From contig CM075652.1 of the NCBI GenBank assembly GCA_037953625.1, forward strand, positions 11,366,501 to 11,430,500: a DNA stretch of 64,000 bases, in the 5' to 3' direction. Below the pieces are notes generated by a model. It had not been told where the DNA came from, searched no databases, and saw nothing but the letters and a program-made list of their open reading frames with translations. Within the stretch, counting starts at the first letter, position 1. Every line of letters begins with the position of its first letter. Below, piece by piece: positions 1-12,211 of the stretch. The position numbers and the translations under genes are program-made. Source of the stretch: Crotalaria pallida. Its lineage: Eukaryota; Streptophyta; Magnoliopsida; Fabales; Fabaceae.

Positions 1-1984
1 CATATCGAATTTTCAATACAAGAACTTCCACTATGGAAGAATCCATCCACGTGGTATTTGATGAGTCTCCGAAAGGAGACATTGTTAGTGTTGCAGGCAT
101 ACAGGTTTCGGACTCTGCCGAGGTCAACAAGGAGGAACCGAGCTCATTTGAACAAATATCTCAAGAGGCCGACCAAACTGCAAGTGAAATCAGAGCTCGG
201 CAGGACAAGCTCACTCCGAGAAAAAGAGTAAGTAAAGATCTGCTCTCATCCGAGGTCCGACCACAAGAGAACGAGCATCATCCAAGCATGGACTTAATCG
301 CTAACCGAGGTGCTTCCGAGCTTCCTCCAGCTTGGAAGACGAACAAAAATCACCCGATAGATAACGTGCTCGGAGACATCTCAAAAGGGGTCCTCACTCG
401 TCGGTAAATTCTGAACTTATGTAATTTTGTTTCATTCGTTTCTCAAATTGAACCTGATTCAGTAACTGATGCAATTATGGATGAACATTGGGCTATGGCT
501 ATACAAGAGGAATTAAATCAATTCATCAGAAATGATGTTTGGGATTTAGTTCCTCGGCTCGATGATCATACCATAATCGGCACTAAATGGATTTTTCAAA
601 ATAAATTGGATGAATTAGGGTTAATTATATGAAACAAGGAAAGGATGGTTGCTCAAGGCTACAACCAAGAGGAAGGTATCAATTACGATGAGACCTTTGC
701 TCCGGTTGCTCGGCTTGAAGCAATTCGGATCTTGCTTGCTTTTGCATCATTAATGAACTTTACATTATATCAAATGGATGTCAAAAGCACATTTTTAAAT
801 GGATTCATAAATGAGGAAGTGTATGTGAAACAACCTCCCGGATTTGAAAGTCACGATTTTCCAAATCACGTTTATAAACTGAAGAAGGCACTTTACGGAT
901 TGAAACAAGCTCCTCGAGCTTTGTACGGTCGGTTAAGTACCTTTCTTCTAGAGCACGACTTTCAAAGAGGGAAAGTTGACACTACACTGTTCATTTATAA
1001 ATCTAAAAGGACATCTTATTAGTTCAAGTATATGTAGATGATATCATATTTGGTGCTACTAATATGTCCTTGTGCAAGAAGTTTTCAGACTTGATGCAGG
1101 GAGAATTTGAGATGTCAATGATGGGCGAGCTAAACCTCTTTCTCGGTCTGCAAGTAAAAAAACTATCAGGAGGCATCTTTGTTCATCAAGGCAAGTACTG
1201 CAAGGAACTGATAAAGAAATTCGGGATAGAGAGCTGCAAAAGTGCTGCAACCCCGATGTGTGCATCATGCTACCTTGACAAAGATGAATCAGGTAAGCCA
1301 GTGGATGTAAATAAATATAGAGGTATGATAGGAAGCCTTCTATATTTAACTGCATCAAGACCGGATATTATGTTCAGTGTGTGTATCTGTGCTCGGTTTC
1401 AAGAAAATCCGAAAGAATCTCATCTTTTTGCAGTTAAACGAATTTTTAAGTATTTAAAAGGAATTGTGAACCCTGGTTTGTGGTATCCTAAGGATGCATC
1501 TTTGAGTTTGATTGGTTATTCGGATTCGGATTTTGCGGGATGCAAGCTTGACCGAAAAGGCACTATTGGGACTTGCCATCTTTTGGGAAGTTCTCTAGTG
1601 TCGTGGTTTTCCAAAAAGCAAGTTTGTGTTGCTCTTTCCACTGCAGAAGCCGAGTACATTGTAGCCGGTAGTTGCTGTGCTCAAATCCTCTGGATGAAAC
1701 AGCAACTGTCGGACTTCGGCTTGTCATTGGACCACATTCCTATCAAATGTGACAATACAAGTGCAATCAATCTAACTAAGATTCCAGTGTATCACTCTCG
1801 AACAAAACACATTGAACTAAGACACCATTTTTTACGAGATCATGTTCAAAAAGGTGACTGTGTTATTGAATTTGTCAGCACTAAAAATCAATTAGCTGAC
1901 GTTTTAACAAAACCCCTGTCGAGAGAAACATTTTATCATATTCGGAGGGAGCTCGGTATTTTGGATGAATTAAGTGTAAGCTAA
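1..1984 (+). pseudogene. Ty1/copia pol, 3' part (INT-RT linker, RT, RNase H), broken
   Basis: Polyprotein of element B, open from the first base and therefore truncated by the window edge. Reading the frame gives the integrase-RT linker (about 1-450), reverse transcriptase (the stretch around TKWIFQNKLDE, then DETFAPVARLEAIR near 690-735, then the catalytic YVDD at 1031-1042) and RNase H (GYSDSDFAGC near 1515, TAEAEY near 1640, ADVLTKPLSRETF near 1895-1935). Stops at 405-407 (TAA) and 630-632 (TGA) lie where copia pol is normally open, and the frame shifts by one base between about 985 and 1030, just before YVDD. The product cannot be made as one protein. The LTR and 3' features suggest the SIRE/Maximus lineage; this is inference. 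Confidence 0.93.
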
Positions 1985-2510
1985 TTTCTATTCAGTTGTT
2001 TTTAAAACTTGGTTGGTCACCAGCAAACAGTGTCTTAGTTCAATGTCAAAATTGATCAGATTCCTTTTAGTATTTAAAATAATCGTTGACTACTCGGATA
2101 GCTTGACTGTTAACCATACATAAAAATTGCCTTTTCCGAGGGAGATAAGAAATTTTAATGTTATCTTCAGGGGGAGAAAGGCAAATATATGATTTATATA
2201 AAAGTTTTTTTTTCGTATTATTGTTTTTCTTTCCAACTCTTTTGGCAATGTGCTTAAATCTTGGCTCCTTTTTGATTATGCCAAAGGGGGAGATGTGTGT
2301 GTGTTGTTTGTGCTGTTTCAGGTATTAGTGACTTTTCCGAGCAACGAGCATTCACTAAGGGGGAGTTTCCGAGCTGATTCACGGAATTTTCAAATCAGCA
2401 AGTTACATCATGTTCTCGGAACTCAACCAAGTAAGAGCTCGGTCAAAATCAACAAGGGCAGCAGCTCGGTCAAAACAACAAGCATTCGTCATCATCAAAA
2501 AGGGGGAGAT
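1985..2510 (+). other. 3' spacer of element B with two polypurine tracts
   Basis: Non-coding stretch between the pol stop and the 3' LTR. It holds a polypurine tract directly against the LTR (about 2497-2510, AAAAAGGGGGAGAT), the expected primer for plus-strand DNA synthesis. A second motif, ATGCCAAAGGGGGAGA, lies at about 2278-2293, some 220 bases upstream. The same second motif is found in the E elements. No envelope-like ORF is seen; small ORFs here are chance. Confidence 0.8.
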
Positions 2511-3302
2511 TGTAGAATCAATGTGGAAGGCTGAATTTTGATGAAGACAAGATGCTCGGACTAAGCCAAGTAGACTAAGCCGAGTAGAATCTGCAATAGA
2601 CTCTGATGAAGACAAATTGCTCGGTCCATATGCCGAAGATCGATCTCTGAAACATACAATGTGCTGGGAAAAAGTTAAACTTAGATCAACACCATAGATC
2701 CATAGATTCTGAAGTTACAATCGTGAGTAGCTCAGCATGACGATTGCTTGGGAAGACTTTAGATGCAAGTTGGACCTTACCTTCAGTTGCAAGCTCAGCC
2801 AAGGCAAGTCTGTCAAAGATAAAATCATGCTCAAACCTTGAAGTTCGGCGCGTGCTCGAAACTCAAGCTAATACTCAAAGCTTGGTTCACAAAGCTCGGC
2901 CAAAGCTCAGTAATTCAAGGGCAAGTCAGAAGCTCGGCAAGAAGCTCAGATTCAATCTCTAAGATGCTCAGCCAATGAAGACTAACCAGCGGCAAGTCAG
3001 AAGCTCGGATATCAAGTTTTAGTTCAAGCTCGAATATTGAAGCTCGGCTCAAACTCGGATCTCAAGCTCACATTCTAGCTATTGTGTAAAGCTCGGGCAA
3101 AGCTCGGCTCAGAGTCAAACTCTTCATGCTCGGCCAAAGCTCGGAGTTAGACTCAAGTCAGAATGCAAAGCTCGGCCACAGCTTGGAAGTCAAAGGTCAA
3201 ACCTCAAGCTCGGTTCATTCTTGGTCAACAACAGTTCAAGCAATCAGCTCCGTTCAAGCAACAAGCTCGGTTCGCATCAAGTCATTAGATATGGAAGCTC
3301 GA

Positions 3303-3395
3303 AGCTCGGTCATCAGCAGTGAAGCATCATCAAGTTAGAAGCTCGGTCATCGGCAGTGAAGCATCATCAAGCTCGAAGCTCGGTCATCAACGGAA
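3303..3395 (+). repeat. 37-bp tandem repeat in LTR of B
   Basis: Copies begin at 3303, 3340 and 3377, each opening AGCTCGGTCATC; the first two continue through GCAGTGAAGCATCATCAAG and the third is partial. It lies immediately upstream of the TATA box, so it is in U3. It sits within a longer field of dispersed AGCTCGG octamers. Confidence 0.85.
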
Positions 3396-3401
3396 TCAGT
3401 C

Positions 3402-3408
3402 TATAAAA
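3402..3408 (+). promoter_or_regulatory. TATA box of B LTR promoter
   Basis: TATAAAA follows the U3 repeats of the B LTR, the expected place for the Pol II promoter that starts element transcription. The start site itself was not resolved. Confidence 0.55.
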
Positions 3409-4409
3409 GGAATTGGCAATCAAATTCAAATATGGGTGTTGGAGAGGGAATCTCGTCAATCAATTCTTTCCATGGAAAAATTGATTCTTTCCTATTTTGT
3501 AGATGCCTCGTGACTAAATGGCAGTTGGAGAAGAAATATCGCAAATCAATTCCCATTATGGCAGCAGTGTTTCCTCCTTGATTCGTGAGGAAATCTGATC
3601 AGTATAAGAGATATCTCCTCCAACACAAAAAGGCGTGGACTGTTACGCTATTAGACTCTCGACACATCATTGTGATATTCATAATCTGAGAAAAGAAAAT
3701 AGAACTTTAGTGATCAAACCAATTCCTCGTCATTCCAAAATGAAGGTGCTCTCAAACTGTCAGATTTCAGTAATCAATTTTGAATTCAGGAGCCAACACC
3801 AAAATCAATACTCTCGTGTTTCGTGTGAAGAAGAGAAGGAATCCTTGAAGGTTTCAAGGAAGTCCCCTTTGTCACGTATTGAAGACGTTCTTCATCCGAC
3901 AGCAAAGTCATTTGTGGTGGTGTCAGGAGTTTGGTACACTCGGTGACATATAGGTGTAGATTAGAGAGGTTCTCTAATTCCTATTGTAATCTCACATTTG
4001 ATTTTGAGTAAAAATCTCCTCAAGGTTTGGGGAGGACTAGACGTAGCTCTCAGTGGTGGAGAGTGAACCAGTATAAAAGTTCTGGTGTTCTTCTTTTACA
4101 GCTGTCTGCATTTTCATTTTCTGCTTTAGTTGCATTTAATCGGTTTCTTCACTGCACACTTGACTCAAATACCGTTGCTAAAATCCGCTGCAAAACCCGA
4201 CTGAGTGTGTGCTAGGAACTCGGCAAACGGGTTAGTTAATCAGTGCTCGGTTCCTGCTCGGCACTTGCTCTGCATTTTTCCTCTGTCTCTAAAATCCAGC
4301 AACAGTATTTCTTCCACTTTCAATCAAATCCGAAAATTGTATATCAGTGTCTTCGAATTACTATTCACCCCCCTCTAGTAATTGTTAGACCGCTTGTTGG
4401 TTTCTAACA

Positions 4410-4465
4410 AGTTAAAAGTAGACTAGTTGAGTTTGGAAATAGAAGGAATAATGATAAGTGATGAA
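4410..4465 (+). mobile_element. Fragment of old gypsy LTR D, left part
   Basis: Short stretch between the end of B and the start of A. It is read as the host LTR that continues at 24443 once A is removed, because A is flanked by ATGAA on both sides (4461-4465 and 24438-24442). Too short to identify alone. Confidence 0.6.
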
Positions 4466-6015
4466 TGTAACATCCCAAATTTTTATTTCAGCCTAATAGG
4501 AAATTATGCCAAGTATTTAGGAAGAATTTCCAAGATTTGAGGAAGGTATTGGGTATCAATCCAAACCTAAATGAGTAATGAGCCTAAGGAAATGAATTGG
4601 AGTTAGAAAATCATCAAAATATAACTTTTCACTGAAGTAATCGATTACTCTGCATGGCAGTAATCGGTTACCAGGCCTCAGGTTAAGTTACACAAAATGT
4701 TGCAGCAATTTAATCGATTACAAGGGTACGGTAATCGATTAAGTAATCGATTACATTCGGGGGGTTAATCGATTACTAAGGCTCTGATGAATGTACTGAG
4801 AAAGGTTGCATCACATAGGTAATCGATTACTTTGTGTGAGTAATCGATTACTCACTGGAAAAATCATAAAAAAATAACGCGTGGCAGCCACTCATTCGTG
4901 GCTTAGTGGATAAGAATGCATCCACAGCCACACAAAACGCTTTGGGCTTGTTGATGAGAGATAAGAAGGGGAAAAACAAACAACACAACATCACGCCTCC
5001 CTCTTCTCCCTCTCCACCTCGTCTTGTTCTTCCTTCTCCATAGGGTTCCATTTCTCTTCCAAAATCAACCCAAAATCAAGAGGCTCCTCCCATATCTATC
5101 ATCAAATCCTTCCTTTTCTCACTCCAAGTAAGTATGTAAACCTTGGATTTCTCTATCTCTCTCCTTCCCTCTCTCATACACGACCTTTCTCTCTCTTCTC
5201 CGGGGTGCCATATCTCCATCATCAAGGTGCAAGAAGCAAGGAGATTAAGCACTAGTATCATCAACAATCACCTTTCTAATCTTCAAAGTAAGTAAATTAG
5301 TTGGAGAAATCAACTTCTATTTCTCTCTCTCTAGAATTCTTCCTCTTCTTTCTCTCTCTTCCATCCATGGAGGTTTCAAGCTTTAACTCATGAAAATCTA
5401 TTTGTTTCATGAACATAATCAAGGATTATGGCTCTTGTTTTAGGTTCCTTCATTCTCCCTGTTATTATAACTATTTGGTGGTAAAAGCTCAAGCTTAGGG
5501 CAAGCTAAATCTCCATATCTCTAAGAATTGAGGTAAGGAGGTTTGTGTTACCATATTCTAGGGGGTAGATTGTATTGTGAATATATTGGGTTGCTAGGAG
5601 GTGTTTGTTAGTTAGGGTAATGAACCCTAGGATAGATAATAATATGTTAGGGATGTAAGTACATATAAAAGTAATTGGATATCTTACTTTGTGCTTAATT
5701 CTAACTGTTGATACTTGAATTACTTGGTTGATATTTTGTTAAATCATAATGAGCCCTAGAATTTATGTATGATGAAAAATATGATGCTTGGAATGAAACT
5801 CGTTGCAACAGGTGTATACTTATAAGGAACTGGACTAGGGATGGTTAAATGTTAGGTGTGCATAATGGTGATTTATTTTTCATATTTGTTTAGTTGTGGA
5901 TATAAGTGTCTTATTAAGGAAAGAATTGAGTGAATGAATGAATGGTGTGCTCGAAATTATGTGTATTGTTATGCTTAAATCTTATTCTTTATACGTATAA
6001 CCTATGTGGTGGTAT
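4466..6015 (+). repeat. 5' LTR of A, segment 1
   Basis: First 1550 bases of the A 5' LTR, matching 21786 onward in the 3' LTR. It contains a cluster of AATCGATTA palindromes (about 4650-4850), then a pyrimidine-rich stretch (about 4985-5350) with several GTAAGT-type sites. Compared with the 3' LTR it has lost about 12 bases between two palindromes near 4740. It ends at the E1 target site GGTAT (6011-6015). Confidence 0.9.
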
Positions 6016-7730
6016 TGTAAGATCCATGAAGAATGTTTTGATAAATGCCAAAAGGTTTTGAACAAGCTACAAATGTGTTGATCAAGATCAAGCTCAACAA
6101 GCAACAACAAACATCAAGTGCTAAAGAGAGAGCCAACTCATGAAGACTTAGTTTGGTAGTTTATGCTTTATGTTTTATCTTTTGCCTCACAAGTCTTTTA
6201 GTTTATGAGTTTGGGTAGAGTTTCTTAGAGGGTAGTGAATCTCTTTTGATTGCATGATTATATCATATTTTGAGTATTCACTTTGCCTAAAATCAATAGG
6301 TGGCTTAAAGGTTTGAAAGAAAAGGTTTAGTTTTTGAGAAAACAAGTTTTTAAGTGTTTTTTTAACTGACTACTCGATTAGCCACTTGATTACTCGAGTA
6401 GAATTTTCATGTCTTGCGCAAATACTCGATTAAGGGGCTGATTACTCGATTAGATTTTTGAAGCTTTGCGTAAATACTCGATTAAGGCTCAGATTACTCG
6501 AGTAGTGAACAAGTTTTACACTTGTTACTCGAGTAGTGACTTTGTTACTCGATTAACACGAGCTGTTACTGTTTTTAAATGAGTTTTTCACTTCTCAAAA
6601 GCACTTCTAACCATTCCTAACTTTTGGGTATTTATATAAACCTATTTCTAACCTTTGTGAATTATTATTACAATTACCTATCATTTTTATATCAATTTTA
6701 CAAAGAATCAAAGCCACTCTATTCTCTCTCACTTTCTCAAGATCAAAGCTTTAACTTTTACATTCTTTGATCAAGAACCTTGAATCTCTCATGTTGATAT
6801 TTTCATAGCTTTTGAAAGAGATTCATAGGATTGTTATTTTGTTTTCATTTGGTTGTAATCTTTGCAAGAGGCAAGCTATCTACAACAATTGGAAGTCTTG
6901 GTTGTGAATCAAGCAAAGTTATATTGGATGTCTTGGTTGTGAATCAAGCAAAGTTATATTGGAAGTCTTGGTGTGACATTTCATCAAGCACTTGGAAGCC
7001 TTGTTGTGTTAACAAGCAATTGGAAGTCTTGTAGTAAAGCAAGCATTGGAAGTCTTGTTGTGGGGTATCGGCAAGCAAGAGAAGAGGTTAGATTAGATAT
7101 CAATAGGGTTACAAGGCAAGGGTGTGGTATCTCTTGTAGGCTAGCAAGAAGGGAGTCTTGTGAGGCATTTACTTGTAATTTGAGAAACTCTAATTCCTCA
7201 TAGTGAAGAATCTCTCTTGGTTGAAGAGGGGACTGGAGTAGCTTTCAAGTGGATGAAAGTGAACCAGGATAAATCACTGTGTCGTATCTCTAAACTCTCT
7301 ACTCTTTACAATTCTTGTTATTAATTGTGTTCTTGATTGAAAACCTAGAAAAAGTGATTTTTCATAATTGATTGAATTGAATCTTAATTGTGCAAAATTG
7401 ATTTGGGAAAAATCATTTTCATAACTAGGTTAATCAATAAGAATATTGGTGTTAATCATTTCCGCTGAATCTCTGGTTATACTTGTTAATTGATTGATTT
7501 TCGTATTTGATTGAAAAGTGATTTTTCAATATACAGAGGCATTAATCGATTAGTTCATGTCATTAATCGATTAAGGCTAAAGAATTTTGTGAAAAACATT
7601 TGTTTTAATCGTTTTGATTTGTTTCTTGCGAAAATCTTTCAAGGTTTACCCAACACCTATTCAACCCCCCCTTCTAGGTGTTCTCCTAGTGTCTCCTAGT
7701 TGTTTCACCCACCGATTGTAGGTTTTCACA
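6016..7730 (+). repeat. 5' LTR of E1
   Basis: 1715 bp. U3 carries about eight TACTCGA(G/T)TA motifs at 6366-6560, followed by a TATA box at 6633-6639. Downstream (about 6880-7080) is a degenerate repeat built on TTGGAAGTCTTG and CAAGCA; this LTR has one extra repeat block (about 6900-6960) compared with the 3' LTR. Two ATTAATCGATTA-type palindromes and a C-run precede the 3' end. Confidence 0.92.
6633..6640 (+). promoter_or_regulatory. TATA box of E1 5' LTR
   Basis: TATATAAA about 75 bases after the last palindrome of the U3 cluster. The same box occurs in the other E LTRs (10895-10902, 13220-13227; minus strand 37596-37603), so it is conserved within the family. Confidence 0.6.
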
Positions 7731-7732
7731 AT

Positions 7733-7744
7733 TAGTATCAGAGC
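7733..7744 (+). other. Primer binding site of E1
   Basis: TAGTATCAGAGC, three bases after the LTR end. It matches the initiator-Met tRNA PBS (TGGTATCAGAGC) with one G to A change. Confidence 0.8.
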
Positions 7745-7799
7745 TCGGTCGAAAGACACGAGCATAGAGCTTTTTCATTAAGATCCTTGAGAAACTACA

Positions 7800-9572
7800 A
7801 TGGGTTCTACGAATCCTTTTGGTGGTGAAGGTGCTTCAATAAATCGCCCTCCTATGTTTGGTGGAGAGGGTTATGGTTATTGGAAAATTAGGATGAGAAT
7901 CTTTATAGAAGCCATAGATGTGAACATTTGGGAAGCCATTGAAAATGGTCCTTATATTCCCTCAAAAGATGTAGAAGGTGTGCTTACACTTACTCCCAAA
8001 GATAAGTGGACCGATGATGATAAAAGGAAAATTCAATATGATTTAAAAGCAAAGAATATCATCACCTCCGCTCTATCTTATGATGAGTTGTTTAGAGTCT
8101 CCCAATGTCGTGATGCCAAAGAAATGTGGGACACCTTGCAAGTCACACATGAAGGTAGTAGTGAAGTTAGGCGTGCTAGATTAAATTCTTTGATGCATGA
8201 ATATGAATTGTTTCGTATGTTGCCTAATGAATCTATATGTTTTATGCAAAAACGTTTTACTCATATTGTTAATCATCTCGTTGCTCTTGGTAAAACTTTC
8301 TTGAATTGTGAACTTGTTAACAAAGTTTTAAGATGTCTAAGTAGGGAATGACAACCCAAGGTTACCGCAATTGTTGAATCAAAGGACATGGACACCATAG
8401 ACTTAGCAACACTTTTCGGAAAGCTACAAGAACATGAAATGGAGCTTGAACGTTTGCATATACATGAAGAGTCGGACAAGAACAAAGAAAGAAAAGGAAT
8501 TGCTCTTAAAGCTCAAAGGTCATATAAAAAGGAAGAGAGTTCCGATGATGATAATGATGATGATGAAGATTCCGATTCGGACATTGATGAAGAGAAGATG
8601 AAACTTCTACTAAGAAATTTTAGCAAGCTTCTAAGGAGAAAAGGAAGGTTGAACAAAGACAAAAGTAAAGAGAAGAATTCCCCACACTACAAGACAAAGA
8701 CTTCAAAAGAAGGTATAGTTTGCCATGAATGTGGAAAGCCCAGTCATCTCAAGTACTCATGCTCTAAGTATCTTAAGAAGAAGGAGAAAGAAAAGAAAAC
8801 TAAAAGGGCATACATAGTTTGGAATAGTGATGATGAAAAAGACTAGAAAAGTACATCAAATAGTTCTTCGGATGATGAAGATGCCGCTTGTCTCAACTTG
8901 ATAGCTCTAGTAAATGAAGAGGAAAGTTCAAATGATGAATCAAGTGAACAAAGCGATGAAAGCGATGTAAGTCTTACTAAATCCGAAATTTCTTCCAAAT
9001 ATGAAATGTTATATAATGCTTATGAAGAAATGCATGAACAATTTAAGAAACTAGCTTTGAAAAACATTGAAAGGAAGAAGCTCATTTTGAAACATCAACA
9101 AGAGATTTTAGAACTTCAAAAACAAGTTGATGAGCTTAATCTTGAAAATGAAACCCTTGATCTTATATATGTTAGTTCTTCTTGTGATTGTTCTAGTAGA
9201 TTGAATATTGTGGTTGATTGTGAGAATTGCAAGTTGTTTAAAGATGAAAATGCTATTTTGAAAAATAAACTTGCAAGTTTCACAAGTGGTGATATTAGAT
9301 TGCGCACATTGTTAAATTTTCAAAGAGAAAATTCAAACAAGTTTGGTTTGGGTTATACTAATGCTAAGAGTATGTCTCATAGAAATGTTGTTGATTTTTC
9401 AAATGCACCAACATGTTTCTATTGTGGTACTCATGGACATACTTCAAATGTGTGTTATATTAAAGTGCATGGTATACCTAAAGGAAAGTTTGTTTGGGTG
9501 AAAAAGGGTGAAAGTCCCTACACTAACAAAAATGGATCCAAAACCATTTGGATACCAAAAAGCAAAGCATGA
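7800..9572 (+). pseudogene. E1 gag polyprotein, two stops
   Basis: Same reading frame throughout, about 590 codons, broken by TGA at 8349-8351 (codon 184, a Trp in E2) and TAG at 8844-8846 (codon 349, a Lys in E2). The N-terminal half (from MGSTNPFGGEG, WKIRMRIFIEAID) is the UBN2/DUF4219-type gag domain common in plant copia elements. An acidic Asp/Ser stretch and a CCHC knuckle (CHECGKPSHLKYSC, with Ser where E2 has Gly) follow, then a coiled-coil-like Glu/Lys segment and a second knuckle, CFYCGTHGHTSNVC. Its capsid role is inferred from the family. Confidence 0.9.
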
Positions 9573-10276
9573 TTGTTTTTGTAGGTATGATTGAAGAGAA
9601 AAAGGACTTTCATGTGTTATTCATTCATTTGCTTCTTCAATTCGTATTAAGGAGAAAATCCTACAAATTGGTAACATTTGATATTATACTAATGGTATTT
9701 TTCAATTTGATATTGTTGGATATTGCTCATAGTTCTCTCAAGTGGTATTATTTCTCTTGATGTGATATTGTTTATATTATTGAGATAATACTATTGGTAT
9801 CAAATTCTTACAATTGTTTTACAATTGGTATCATGTTATTGGTATACAATTTGTTATAATTGATGTCATTGAGTAATCATTAGATGATTATCATGCTTTG
9901 GTTGTTATATCTTATTAATTTCTATATTTTGGCTTAGATCTTTTATTTCAATTGGTATATATTTCTTTTTGATAATGCCAAAGGGGGAGAAATATGATAT
10001 TTTGAAAAAGGGGAGAAATATTATGTTTTGATCATTTTGGAGAAATGAAATGGTATGTTTGGAGAAAGGTTTTTTTTGTAGATTTTATGTAGGTTGAGCA
10101 AAGTTGTTGGAGATAGGGGAGAATCAAGCTTTTATCTCAATTAGATTTCAAATGTCAAAAGCATTTATTGAGGGGGAGCAAGAGTCTCACCAAGTGATCA
10201 AATGGTTCAAGCATCAACAACTTCAATGAATTTTATAATTTCAAAACATGTTTGTTATTTTCAAAAAGGGGGAGAT
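9573..10276 (+). other. 3' spacer of E1 with PBS-like repeats and polypurine tracts
   Basis: Non-coding. It is rich in ATTGGTAT-type words and contains GATAATGCCAAAGGGGGAGA at 9971-9990. The true polypurine tract (about 10263-10276) abuts the LTR. Confidence 0.8.
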
Positions 10277-11958
10277 TGTAAGATCCATGAAGAATGTTTT
10301 GATAAATGTCAAAAGGTTTTGAACAAGCTACAAATGTGTTGATCAAGATCAAGCTCAACAAGCAACAACAAACATCAAGTGCTAAAGAGAGAGCCAACTC
10401 ATGAAGACTTAGTTTGGTAGTTTATGCTTTATGTTTTATCTTTTGCCTCACAAGTCTTTTAGTTTATGAGTTTGGGTAGAGTTTCTTAGAGGGTAGTGAA
10501 TCTCTTTTGATTGCATGATTATATCATATTTTGAGTATTCACTTTGCCTAAAATCAATAGGTGGCTTAAAGGTTTGAAACAAAAGGTTTAGTTTTTGAGA
10601 AAACAAGTTTTTAAGTGTTTTTTGAACTGACTACTCGATTAGCCACTTGATTACTCGAGTAGAATTTTCATGTCTTGCGCAAATACTCGATTAAGGGGCT
10701 GATTACTCGATTAGATTTTTGAAGCTTTGCGTAAATACTCGATTAAGGCTCAGATTACTCGAGTAGTGAACAAGTTTTACACTTGTTACTCGAGTAGTGA
10801 CTTTGTTACTCGATTAACACGAGCTGTTACTGTTTTTAAATGAGTTTTTCACTTCTCAAAAGCACTTCTAACCATTCTTAACTTTTGGGTATTCTATATA
10901 AACCTATTTCTAACCTTTGTGAATTATTATTACAATTACCTATCATTTTTATATCAATTTTACAAAGAATCAAAGCCACTCTATTCTCTCTCACTTTCTC
11001 AAGATCAAAGCTTTAACTTTTACATTCTTTGATCAAGAACCTTGAATCTCTCATGTTGATATTTTCATAGCTTTTGAAAGAGATTCATAGGATTGTTATT
11101 TTGTTTTCATTTGGTTGTAATCTTTGCAAGAGGCAAGCTATCTACAACAATTGGAAGTCTTGGTTGTGAATCAAGCAAAGTTATATTGGAAGTCTTGGTG
11201 TGACATTTCATCAAGCACTTGGAAGCCTTGTTGTGTTAACAAGCAATTGGAAGTCTTGTAGTAAAGCAAGCATTGGAAGTCTTGTTGTGGGGTATCGGCA
11301 AGCAAGAGAAGAGGTTAGATTAGATATCAATAGGGTTACAAGGCAAGGGTGTGGTATCTCTTGTAGGCTAGCAAGAAGGGAGTCTTGTGAGGCATTTACT
11401 TGTAATTTGAGAAACTCTAATTCCTCATAGTGAAGAATCTCTCTTGGTTGAAGAGGGGACTGGAGTAGCTTTCAAGTGGATGAAAGTGAACCAGGATAAA
11501 TCACTATGCTGTATCTCTAAACTCTCTACTCTTTACAATTCTTGTTATTAATTGTGTTCTTGATTGAAAACCTAGAAAAAGTGATTTTTCATAATTGATT
11601 GAATTGAATCTTAATTGTGCAAAATTGATTTGGGAAAAATCATTTTCATAACTAGGTTAATCAATAAGAATATTGGTGTTAATCATTTCCGCTGAATCTC
11701 TGGTTATACTTGTTAATTGATTGATTTTCGTATTTGATTGAAAAGTGATTTTTCAATATACAGAGGCATTAATCGATTAGTTCATGTCATTAATTGATTA
11801 AGGCTAAAGAATTTTGTGAAAAACATTTGTTTTAATCGTTTTGATTTGTTTCTTGCGAAAATCTTTCAAGGTTTACCCAACACCTATTCATCCCCCCCCT
11901 TCTAGGTGTTCTCCTAGTGTCTCCTAGTTGTTTCACCCACCGATTGTAGATTTTCACA
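10277..11958 (+). repeat. 3' LTR of E1
   Basis: 1682 bp, the same as the 5' LTR except for one missing repeat block and scattered substitutions. Its TATA box is at 10895-10902. It ends TTTTCACA followed by the GGTAT duplication. Confidence 0.92.
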
Positions 11959-12211
11959 GGTATAAGGTACCTTCCGGTGTGGAGGTGAAGTATAATGGTA
12001 TGAGGTACCTTCCGGTGTGGAGGTGAAGTACCCACCGGCCAAATTGTATGAGGTACCTTCCGGTGTGGAGGTGACGTACAATGGTATGAGGTACCTTCCG
12101 GTGTGGAGGTGAAGTACAATGGTATGAGGTACCTTCCGGTGTGGAGGTGAAGTACCCATAGGCCAAATTGTATGAGGTACCTTCCGGTGTGGAGGTGAAG
12201 TACAATGGAGT
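11959..12211 (+). repeat. LTR minisatellite, six copies (A 5' LTR)
   Basis: Six copies of a unit with core GAGGTACCTTCCGGTGTGG and GGTGAAGTA. Short (about 38 bp, ending ACAAT) and long (about 47 bp, ending CCCACCGGCCAAATT or similar) versions are mixed. It produces artefactual repeat ORFs on the minus strand that are not genes. Confidence 0.92.

Larger units (their letters stand above)
2511..4409 (+). repeat. 3' LTR of copia element B
   Basis: Starts TGTAGAATCA right after the polypurine tract and ends TTTCTAACA, giving TG...CA ends and about 1.9 kb, long for a copia LTR. A C-rich stretch (CACCCCCCTCTAG) sits near the 3' end, as in the E LTRs. A TATA box lies at 3402-3408. The region 2830-3395 is filled with a short AAGCTCGG-type repeat. 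The five bases after it, AGTTA (4410-4414), should be the target duplication; the matching copy lies outside the window. Small ORFs across it are not genes. Confidence 0.87.
6016..11958 (+). mobile_element. Element E1: gag-only Ty1/copia retrotransposon, complete
   Basis: TGTAAGATCC...TTTTCACA ends with target duplication GGTAT (6011-6015 and 11959-11963). Layout is LTR (6016-7730), PBS, gag, spacer, PPT, LTR (10277-11958), 5943 bp in all. No protease, integrase or RT is present, so it is non-autonomous. It is inserted at the edge of the minisatellite inside the 5' LTR of A. Confidence 0.94.
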
